From Planktothrix sp. PCC 11201 (GTDB taxonomy: Bacteria > Cyanobacteriota > Cyanobacteriia > Cyanobacteriales > Microcoleaceae): a stretch of 64,000 nucleotides of DNA. Positions 23,541-29,626 of the stretch are shown here, piece after piece (positions within the stretch are counted from its first letter, which is position 1; each line of letters starts with the position of its first letter). The position numbers and the translations under genes are program-made. Location: positions 121,762 through 185,761 of the forward strand of contig NZ_LT797711.1 in the NCBI RefSeq assembly GCF_900009135.1, written 5' to 3'. The notes beneath the pieces are model-generated. The model made no database searches. It saw only the letters and a list, made by a program, of their open reading frames with translations, and was not told the DNA's origin.

Positions 23541-23590
23541 TATAATAGAAAAGAGGAAAGCGGATTTATGACAATATTTCCGCTTTTCTT
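23541..23590 (+). promoter_or_regulatory. TATAAT box and leader hairpin before htrA
   Basis: TATAAT (23541-23546) is followed by a stem GAGGAAAGCGGA with TCCGCTTTTCTT (23553-23590, two wobbles), which ends three bases before the first ATG of the protease gene. A matching arrangement precedes putA. The hairpin may control translation or select a start further downstream. Confidence 0.5.
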
Positions 23591-23593
23591 CTT

Positions 23594-24910
23594 ATGAATT
23601 TTTTGTTAAAATTGAGGATAGTTGCTTTGAGTATTAACGAATCAGAATCTCAGCCTAATGCTGAAAATGAGATCATTGAAAATAAAGCTATGGAGAAAAT
23701 ACAGCCAAAAACTATTACCATTAATTCCGTAATTCGTTATCTTTTGGTTGCAGTCTTGAGTGTGGGTTTAACCTTAATAAGTATTCAGATTTTCCCACAT
23801 TTTTTGATCACTTCTGCCCAAGCCGAACCCATCCCAACCCAAACTCAACCTCCAACAGTTACCGCCATTTCTAACCCAAATTCTTTGGGAAATTTTGTCT
23901 CAGTGGCGGTGAATCGAGTCGGGCCTGCCGTAGTGAGAATTGATACAGAACGTACGGTTTCTGCTAATATTCCTGATCCTTTTTTTGATGATCCTTTTTT
24001 CCGCCGTTTCTTTGGGGAAGGAATGCCCCAATCTCCCCAAGAATATCAACAACGGGGACAAGGTTCGGGATTTATTGTTGATAGTAGTGGGATTATTTTA
24101 ACCAATTCCCATGTGATTAAAGGAGTCGATAAAGTTACCGTTACCCTCAAAGATGGTCGTCAATTTCAAGGAGAAGTTCGTGGTAGCGATGACCCTTCAG
24201 ATTTAGCCGTTATTAAAATTAATGGTAATAATTTACCCGTTGCTCCGTTAGGGAATTCTAGCGAAGTTGAAGTAGGAGATTGGGCGATCGCTTTAGGAAA
24301 TCCGTTAGGATTAGATAATACTGTGACTCTGGGAATTGTCAGTACCTTAAATCGTCCTAGTTCTCAGGTGGGAATTCCTGATAAACGATTAGATTTTATT
24401 CAAACCGATGCCGCCATTAATCCCGGGAATTCTGGGGGGCCCTTATTAAATGATAGAGGAGAAGTCATTGGGATTAATACTGCGATTCGGGCCGATGGTC
24501 AAGGGATTGGTTTTGCTATTCCGATTGATGCGGCTAAAGCCATTGAAGGTGCTTTAGTTCGAGGGGAAAAAATTGCCCATCCCTATATCGGGATTCGTAT
24601 GGCAACCTTAACGGCGGATATGGCAAAACAACTGAATAATGACCCTAATTCCTTAATGTTAATTCCTGAATTTAATGGGGTATTAGTGGTACAAATTATG
24701 CCGAATAGTCCGGCGGCTAATGCGGGTTTACGCCGGGGTGATGTGATTACAGAAATTGATGGACAAGCTATTATTAGCGCCGACCAATTGCAGCGTTTGG
24801 TGGAAAAAAGCAAAATTGGTCAACCCCTGAAAATTACTCTCCATCGCGGACAAAAAACCGAACAAATTTCTGTCCGTCCAGGTCAACTAGATGAAGCGGC
24901 CTTGCGTTAA
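23594..24910 (+). CDS. HtrA/DegP-family serine protease (HhoA/HhoB/HtrA type)
   Basis: The 438-aa protein has an N-terminal transmembrane anchor (~47-70), a trypsin-like protease with His173 (TNSHVIKG), Asp203 (DPSDLAVI) and Ser280 (NPGNSGGPLL), and one PDZ domain (~310-410, GVLVVQIMPNSPAANAGLRR). It degrades misfolded proteins in the periplasm or thylakoid lumen during stress. The ATG at 23594 directly follows a hairpin and lacks an SD. A TTG at 23627 has GAGGA eight bases upstream and could be the true start. Which of the three cyanobacterial paralogues it is cannot be told. Confidence 0.93.
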   Translation: MNFLLKLRIVALSINESESQPNAENEIIENKAMEKIQPKTITINSVIRYLLVAVLSVGLTLISIQIFPHFLITSAQAEPIPTQTQPPTVTAISNPNSLGNFVSVAVNRVGPAVVRIDTERTVSANIPDPFFDDPFFRRFFGEGMPQSPQEYQQRGQGSGFIVDSSGIILTNSHVIKGVDKVTVTLKDGRQFQGEVRGSDDPSDLAVIKINGNNLPVAPLGNSSEVEVGDWAIALGNPLGLDNTVTLGIVSTLNRPSSQVGIPDKRLDFIQTDAAINPGNSGGPLLNDRGEVIGINTAIRADGQGIGFAIPIDAAKAIEGALVRGEKIAHPYIGIRMATLTADMAKQLNNDPNSLMLIPEFNGVLVVQIMPNSPAANAGLRRGDVITEIDGQAIISADQLQRLVEKSKIGQPLKITLHRGQKTEQISVRPGQLDEAALR

Positions 24911-24938
24911 TGATTGTGGCTTTTCTCTAACAAAAAAA

Positions 24939-24976
24939 ATGCACTCTTTCTGAATAAAGTTGAAGGAAGGGTGCAT
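24939..24976 (-). terminator. Stem-loop downstream of htrA
   Basis: ATGCACTCTTTC pairs with GAAGGAAGGGTGCAT over 12 bp including two wobbles. A run of A lies on the 5' side, so the typical stem plus T-run reads on the minus strand, while TTTGT follows on the plus strand. It is probably bidirectional. Confidence 0.45.
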
Positions 24977-25207
24977 TTGTCAGGAGAAAAATTTTAAATA
25001 TTTTTTTGAGGAGCAAACTCGGTGTTCCTATTATAATCAATTTATGGAATATTGAGCAACAAGATATCTCATCGGACAGATGTAAAAGCAAAGATTGAGA
25101 TTGGTACCAGAGATAGAGCAAAAAACGTATAATAATGATGTAAAATTAGCATAAGATAATTTGATATTAATTAGATTTAGTGTTAGGATCGGAAAGAGTA
25201 GTGAAAT

Positions 25208-25296
25208 CGTTCATCTCTTGGTAGTCTTTGATTCTCGCATACCAAAATAACTACTAAAAGACGGAAGTAGGGAGTTCTCCCGAAGGAACGCGCCTG
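25208..25296 (+). promoter_or_regulatory. Glutamine riboswitch (downstream-peptide / glnA RNA type)
   Basis: P1 is CGTTC (25208) with GAACG (25286). P2 is TTGGTA with TACCAA. P3 is GGGA-GTTC-TCCC. The conserved joining sequences ACGGAAGTAGGGAG and CCGAAGGAACGCGCC match what I recall of the glutamine aptamer. The aptamer ends about 36 nt before a small ORF, as in the cyanobacterial downstream-peptide class. A following segment (CCTGTCTTCACT, AACAGGAGG) could sequester or expose the SD. Confidence 0.88.
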
Positions 25297-25331
25297 TCTT
25301 CACTGCGAGTTGAAACAGGAGGCGAAAAACC

Positions 25332-25511
25332 ATGACTTTAAGTAAAGAAACTGTGCGCGAAACTTCTTCAGAGGATATTCCAACCAGTGAAAGTTTCGAT
25401 TTTGATTTGTGGGCGACAAAAGTGAAACGTCAGCTTGTAGCGGCATTAAATCACCAAGTAGCTCCCGAACTTTCTCAGAACGATGCTCAAACAACCCCAT
25501 CCGAATTATAA
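25332..25511 (+). CDS. Small peptide controlled by the glutamine riboswitch (PirA-like?)
   Basis: This 59-aa peptide starts with ATG after CAGGAGGCG and encodes MTLSKETVRETSSEDIP, then SFDFDLWATKVKRQLVAALN. It is soluble and acidic at the N-terminus. Its position behind the glutamine aptamer identifies it as the downstream peptide. Peptides of this class include PirA, which binds PII and modulates arginine synthesis, but I cannot confirm by eye that this one is PirA. It is expressed presumably when glutamine is high, which is inference from known members. Confidence 0.8.
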   Translation: MTLSKETVRETSSEDIPTSESFDFDLWATKVKRQLVAALNHQVAPELSQNDAQTTPSEL

Positions 25512-25587
25512 GGAAATCGGGTTCGAGGAAAACGGTTAATCTCAATTTATTGAGTTTTATACTATTTTCTATTCGATAATATTATTT

Positions 25588-25615
25588 GTAGGGGTGGCTT
25601 ATCAGTCACCCTTAC
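25588..25615. repeat. GTAGGGGTG palindromic repeat
   Basis: GTAGGGGTG and CACCCTTAC are the arms, separated by GCTTATCAGT. It is a diverged member of the GTAGGGGCG family, lying between convergent genes where it could help terminate both. Confidence 0.6.
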
Positions 25616-25674
25616 CTGTTTTGAAACTGGCTATGTTCCTGTTCCCTATTCCCTATTCCCTGTTCCCTACTATA

Positions 25675-26541
25675 TCAAGTTAAAAATTCTTGTACTGTTT
25701 CCCAATATTGATTCCCTCCAACCTGTCTAACATTATTATGACCCGCACCCGCAACAATTAAAAGCTGCTTCGGTTCTGTGGCGGCGTTAAATAGGTCTTC
25801 ACTCATGGTTTTGGGAATTAACTCATCTTCGGTTCCATGGGTTAATAATATTGGCATTTCTAAGGCAGAAATTTTAGCTAAGGAGTCAAATTTTTGGGTT
25901 AAAATTAAATCAATGGGAAACATCCAATATCTCTTTTTATAATCAATCATTTCTCGAATATTAGTAAAGGAACTTTCAATAATTAATCCAGCAATTTCAG
26001 GATGTTTGCAGGCTAAATCAATTGCGATCGCTCCGCCCAAAGAATGACCAAAAACATAAATATTATGGGGATTAATTTGGCGTTCATTGACTAAATAATT
26101 CCAGGCAGCTTCTACATCTTCATAAACTGTTTTTTCCGAAGGAAAGCGGTCGGTACTGCGCCCATATCCCCGATATTCCACTAATAAAACCGATAAACCC
26201 ATTTGGTGAAATTGTTCCGCATATCCCACATTTGCCCCGATAGTATTGCGGTTTCCATGTAAATCAATAATCACTTTTTGATTAGGATTAGTTTCTGAAG
26301 GAATCCACCAACAATGTATCATTTCTATTTTTCCTGAAGGAGTGGGAATTGTTAACTCAATATCTTGATAAAATAAACCCACATCATCCGGGGTGATGGA
26401 AATTAAATGAGAGGGGAAAAAAATAAATCGGGTTTGTTGAAAAAACATAAATAGACAAGCAGTTAAATAAGCGATCGCACCCACCACTAAAAGAGTTAGT
26501 CCTCCTTGAAACAGAATTATTAAAATTGAATGTAACATCAT
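25675..26541 (-). CDS. Alpha/beta hydrolase, membrane-anchored
   Basis: The 288-aa protein has an N-terminal hydrophobic segment (residues ~5-35), then a serine hydrolase fold with the nucleophile elbow GHSLGG, an oxyanion stretch DLHGNRNTIGAN, an Asp in LTHGTEDELIP and the final His in GAGHNNV. It resembles BEM46/YtmA-type hydrolases of unknown substrate. The start at MMLHSIL is chosen because GGAGG lies seven to eight bases upstream; an upstream ATG at 26571 lacks support. It is a single gene. Confidence 0.88.
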   Translation of the reverse strand: MMLHSILIILFQGGLTLLVVGAIAYLTACLFMFFQQTRFIFFPSHLISITPDDVGLFYQDIELTIPTPSGKIEMIHCWWIPSETNPNQKVIIDLHGNRNTIGANVGYAEQFHQMGLSVLLVEYRGYGRSTDRFPSEKTVYEDVEAAWNYLVNERQINPHNIYVFGHSLGGAIAIDLACKHPEIAGLIIESSFTNIREMIDYKKRYWMFPIDLILTQKFDSLAKISALEMPILLTHGTEDELIPKTMSEDLFNAATEPKQLLIVAGAGHNNVRQVGGNQYWETVQEFLT

Positions 26542-26823
26542 TTTAACCCCTCCCATTCTGAATAGAATCACCTTTTTTAATCTTTTTTATCTCTTAAATA
26601 AGTTAAGTTAAAAAGAGAAAAAAGGGTCTTTGCACACAACCCTATTCTTTTCGGTGGAGATCAACCCATTTCCGCTTAATTTCGCAAGAATTTTGAACAA
26701 CCCATTTCCACTCTAACGAGAGATGCTTTCTTCCCTTTTTTTAAGGGAGGTTAGGGGGGATCAATTATTAATAACCTAATGGCGAAACAGTGCAACAATA
26801 AAAAGTTAAGTTGATCACCACAA

Positions 26824-27081
26824 TTAATCGCCGTAATGGGTTTTTGTTCTAATTATAAAGACCACTTTATCGGTTTCTAAAATTTCATAAACAATTCGAT
26901 CTTTACGGTTGAGACGATAAGAATATAATCCCTCTAGCTGACCTTTAAGCGATTTTCCAAGATAAGGATTTTTAGAGATAATATCTTGCAAAATTTGCTT
27001 TAACTTTGCTTTTTGCTGGGAGGTCAGTTGAGCAATATCTTTCTGAGCAGATTTAGAAAATAAGATTTGATAATCTGCCAT
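26824..27081 (-). CDS. RelE/YoeB (Txe)-type mRNA interferase toxin
   Basis: This 85-aa basic protein begins MADYQILFSKSAQKDIAQL and has the RelE/YoeB core LGKSLKGQLEGLYSYRLNRK, DRIVYEILE and IRTKTHYGD. Toxins of this type cut mRNA at the ribosomal A site. The start follows the antitoxin stop by 4 nt; the longer frame upstream of MADYQ is an artefact of overlap with the antitoxin gene. It has the expected Arg and His residues. A 27-bp remnant of this gene lies at 27917-27943. Confidence 0.9.
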   Translation of the reverse strand: MADYQILFSKSAQKDIAQLTSQQKAKLKQILQDIISKNPYLGKSLKGQLEGLYSYRLNRKDRIVYEILETDKVVFIIRTKTHYGD

Positions 27082-27085
27082 AGTT

Positions 27086-27337
27086 TTAATCCAGAAGTTG
27101 ATCCATTGTGAAAACTTCCCCCTGATGATATTCTTGACGAGAGGCTTCAATATCAGCAATTAAAGTTTTATCTTGAAGTAGTTCGGCGGTTTCTATCCAG
27201 CTTTCTAATTCTTCTTGACTGATGAGAATGAAACTTTTATTTTCCTGAACAATAACAACTCCTCCCGGTTCCGTACTGGCTTTTTCTAAAACTTCACTGA
27301 AGTTGTTTTTAGCATATTCTCCTGTCACATGATACAT
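27086..27337 (-). CDS. Phd/YefM-family antitoxin
   Basis: This 83-aa protein has the Phd/YefM N-terminal DNA-binding fold (MYHVTGEYAKNNFSEVLEK, PGGVVIVQENKSFILIS) and a C-terminal toxin-neutralising tail ending MDQLLD. It pairs with the RelE/YoeB toxin four bases downstream and is expected to repress the operon through a palindrome near its promoter. It seems intact. Confidence 0.9.
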   Translation of the reverse strand: MYHVTGEYAKNNFSEVLEKASTEPGGVVIVQENKSFILISQEELESWIETAELLQDKTLIADIEASRQEYHQGEVFTMDQLLD

Positions 27338-27402
27338 GGTTTAACCTCTTTGTTAAGTTCATAAATAACGGAAAGCGATATTTAACAATATTATGACATA
27401 CT

Positions 27403-27618
27403 TCAATTCTGTTGCATAAAACCCGCTTCTTCCAAAACAATGCTTAATGTTCCCATTATTTCGCATTCTTCAAAAAAAGCTTCTAATGCTTCTTGAACAG
27501 ATTGTTTTGCTTCTTCCAGGGTTTCACCAAAACTAGAAACATCTAAATCAGGACAAACGGCTACATAAAAATTACCTTCTTGAAATATTTCTAGCCGAAC
27601 TTCAATGTTTTTTAGCAT
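27403..27618 (-). CDS. HicB-like orphan antitoxin
   Basis: This 71-aa protein starts MLKNIEVRLEIFQEGNFY and has the HicB signature CPDLDVSSFGETLEEAKQSVQ. AGGTG lies 9 bases before the ATG, so this start is preferred to a GTG five codons earlier. No hicA lies next to it; the neighbouring gene is the antitoxin of another pair. It may be solitary or may have lost its toxin. Confidence 0.75.
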   Translation of the reverse strand: MLKNIEVRLEIFQEGNFYVAVCPDLDVSSFGETLEEAKQSVQEALEAFFEECEIMGTLSIVLEEAGFMQQN

Positions 27619-27633
27619 AGTTTTCTGAATCAC

Positions 27634-28122
27634 CTGCTATTATATTAAGTCAATAGGTTTAGTTTAACACTATTAATTACCCAACAGCAAAATAGTTCCA
27701 CAATGATCCACCAATAATGAAGCGAATTTGTTGCTATCATAGGAGATAAGCTGTTGAGCATTTAAACTGTATATTTTAGAGGCTGAAACCCCTTACTGGC
27801 TTGGATCGTCTCGAAAATTTAGATAATTAACAGCTTATTGAGAATCTCCAAAAGATGAATGATGAGCTTACAACTTGAAAAGATTACCACTAAATTCAGA
27901 TCTATTTGATGCTTATGGTTGAGTCGATAAGAATATAATCTCTATTTTAAAAACAGGTAGGGTTTGTCTGATCACAACAACGAAATATTGCTTAGTGGTA
28001 TTGTTGATAATATCCCAATACCTCGTAGGGGCGAGGCGCGCCTCGCCCCTACAGGGTTATGAGAGATGCCCAAAATCATGATATGATTTTAATAATATTT
28101 AGGAGGTATTGAATCAAAAATT
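27634..28122. other. Intergenic region with relE remnant and a palindrome
   Basis: At 27917-27943 there is a 27-bp fragment with two mismatches to the relE toxin gene (26907-26933). At 28025-28052 a perfect 28-bp palindrome GTAGGGGCGAGGCG/CGCCTCGCCCCTAC is present. The rest is A+T-rich without a convincing frame. The barnase gene starts at its end, with AGGAGG at 28101-28106. Confidence 0.6.
28025..28052. repeat. Perfect 28-bp GTAGGGGCG palindrome
   Basis: GTAGGGGCGAGGCG and its reverse complement abut without a spacer. It is the most symmetrical member of the GTAGGGGCG family in the window and could extrude as a cruciform. Confidence 0.85.
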
Positions 28123-28527
28123 ATGTCTTTTTTGAGAAAAGGATTAATCTTTTTCCTGACTTATTTAGTCTGTTTTACCGTTACGATTACCTCTCATTTT
28201 CACCTTTCTCCCGTTTCTGCAACGGAAACCCTGATCGTTGCTCAAGTTCCGACGGTTAACTTGAGTCAACTGCCACCGGAAGCCCGAAATACTTTAAAAT
28301 TAATTGATCAGGGCGGCCCTTTTCCCTACCCGGAAAAAGATGGATCAACTTTCTTTAATCAAGAAAAATTATTACCCTATAAACCAAAGGGTTATTATCG
28401 AGAATATACCATACCCACTCCCGGGATAGGACATCGGGGGGCAAGGCGTTTTGTCGTCGGGAGTCAGGGGGAAATTTATTACACCAGCGACCATTATCAA
28501 AGTTTTTTTAGGGTTTTAAGACAATGA
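28123..28527 (+). CDS. Secreted barnase-type ribonuclease
   Basis: The 134-aa protein has a hydrophobic signal segment (residues ~7-25) ending near VSATETLIVAQ, then a microbial RNase N1/T1 (barnase) domain. Motifs include GGPFPYPEKDGSTFFNQE, the general-base Glu in EYTIPTPG, HRGARRFVVGSQGEIYYT and the catalytic His in SDHYQSFFRV. It would cleave RNA outside or in the periplasm. The overlapping downstream gene encodes a barstar inhibitor, which protects the maker. This looks like a toxin-immunity pair. Confidence 0.88.
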   Translation: MSFLRKGLIFFLTYLVCFTVTITSHFHLSPVSATETLIVAQVPTVNLSQLPPEARNTLKLIDQGGPFPYPEKDGSTFFNQEKLLPYKPKGYYREYTIPTPGIGHRGARRFVVGSQGEIYYTSDHYQSFFRVLRQ

Positions 28528-28931
28528 ATCAAATATTAGATCTGATCCAGGGCAAAAGTCAGCCCAATATTTATCAGTTTCCCTTAGATATTTCGCCCGA
28601 GGACTTATCTCAACTGTGTCAAGAATATGACTGTCAGTTATTTTATTTTGACGGAACTTCAATTAACAATAAAGCTGATTTTCTGAACACCGCTAGCATT
28701 GTAGTCAATTTACCGGAATATTTTGGCTATAATTGGGATGCTTGGCAAGATTGTATTACGGATCTGAGTTGGTGTGATGCTTCATCCTATTTGCTTGTTT
28801 ATGATCAATGGCAAAATTTCGCCCAGGATCATCCGAATGATTGGCAAATATTAAACGATATTTTTTCAGAAGCGATCGCCTATTGGATTAAGAGAAATAA
28901 GCAATTTTATGTATTATTAATCAGTCCTTAA
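28524..28931 (+). CDS. Barstar-family ribonuclease inhibitor
   Basis: The 135-aa acidic protein carries the barstar fold: DCQLFYFDGTSINNKADFLN, LPEYFGYNWDAWQDCITDL (the conserved helix containing Asn-Trp-Asp) and LLVYDQW. Barstars plug the active site of barnase with acidic residues of that helix. The gene overlaps the ribonuclease stop by four bases (ATGA) and is translated with it. No signal peptide is seen, so it acts in the cytoplasm. Confidence 0.92.
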   Translation: MNQILDLIQGKSQPNIYQFPLDISPEDLSQLCQEYDCQLFYFDGTSINNKADFLNTASIVVNLPEYFGYNWDAWQDCITDLSWCDASSYLLVYDQWQNFAQDHPNDWQILNDIFSEAIAYWIKRNKQFYVLLISP

Positions 28932-29082
28932 TTACCCTCGTTGCCAGACTCCACCTAGCAATGCTATTTTGCAGGTTCCGCCTGCTGTTTACATTCCCAG
29001 GGGAAATAGGGAAGACATAATGATTGGGTTTATGTTATCGTTTATAATTAGTAGATACATTAGTTTACTCAGGAGAGTTGAT

Positions 29083-29274
29083 ATGATTGTTGTTGATATA
29101 GACAATATTAGAGATACAATTAAGGAGTTAACAATTTCCCTGCAATCATACCCTGATGATTTTCTGGGATTTTATCAGAGGATTAACAACAGTATTTCTG
29201 CTGAAATCAAGACAATTAAACAGTTACATGGGATTGATTTAATTATTGTTGATGCCTATTTTTCATGTTTTTAA
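29083..29274 (+). CDS. Hypothetical small protein
   Basis: This 63-aa frame starts MIVVDIDNIRDTIKELTISL with AGGAG seven bases upstream. It ends DLIIVDAYFSCF. A longer frame upstream lacks a ribosome-binding site. I do not recognise it. Its end may be frameshifted, since the next frame (29252-29374) continues with PIFHVFNYNDIKPDLIQEF and GIIVYECEENL, which looks protein-like. Confidence 0.45.
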   Translation: MIVVDIDNIRDTIKELTISLQSYPDDFLGFYQRINNSISAEIKTIKQLHGIDLIIVDAYFSCF

Positions 29275-29374
29275 CTATAATGATATTAAACCGGACTTAA
29301 TACAGGAATTTAAACAGGGAATTATTGTCTATGAGTGCGAAGAAAATTTATCAAGAAAAGTTTCTCTATCCTGA
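29252..29374 (+). pseudogene. Possible frameshifted continuation of the preceding gene
   Basis: A 40-codon frame MPIFHVFNYNDIKPDLIQEF continues to VYECEENLSRKVSLS. It overlaps the end of the preceding gene by 23 bases in another frame, consistent with one broken gene of about 110 residues. The family is unknown. Confidence 0.3.
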
Positions 29375-29489
29375 GTTTCAATCTGATGATACTTATAAAG
29401 CACCTCAAGAGCAAATTACCATAACTCAGGCTAGATTATTAATTCAAGATGTTGATAGAATTGTTAATCAAATTATAAATCTAATTTAA
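29331..29489 (+). CDS. Hypothetical 52-aa protein
   Basis: A short frame begins MSAKKIYQEKFLYPEFQ and ends VDRIVNQIINLI. It overlaps the preceding fragment by 44 bases. No family is recognised and no strong ribosome-binding site is visible. It may be a real small partner of the upstream gene. Confidence 0.35.
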   Translation: MSAKKIYQEKFLYPEFQSDDTYKAPQEQITITQARLLIQDVDRIVNQIINLI

Positions 29490-29545
29490 CACTGTAAATC
29501 CAGTCACCCTTTTAGACGTACAATAGAAGAAATGAACCTAAACAC

Positions 29546-29593
29546 AATTGAGGGGAAATAATTGTCAGAACTTCCTGACATTTCCCCTCAATT
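29546..29593 (+). promoter_or_regulatory. Leader hairpin before putA
   Basis: AATTGAGGGGAAAT and ATTTCCCCTCAATT form a perfect 14-bp stem. Inside it GTCAG and CTGAC pair again. A TACAAT box lies at 29511-29516. The hairpin ends three bases before an ATG and 34 bases before the likely GTG start, whose SD (TTGGAGA) is outside the stem. A role in transcript stability or regulation is likely, but the type is unknown. Confidence 0.6.
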
Positions 29594-29626
29594 CTTATGC
29601 TGTATCTTAATTGGAGACATTCAACA

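Noticed and set aside
24927..25121. 64-codon minus-strand frame after htrA
   Set aside because: Covers the stem-loop and A+T-rich DNA; composition is not protein-like.
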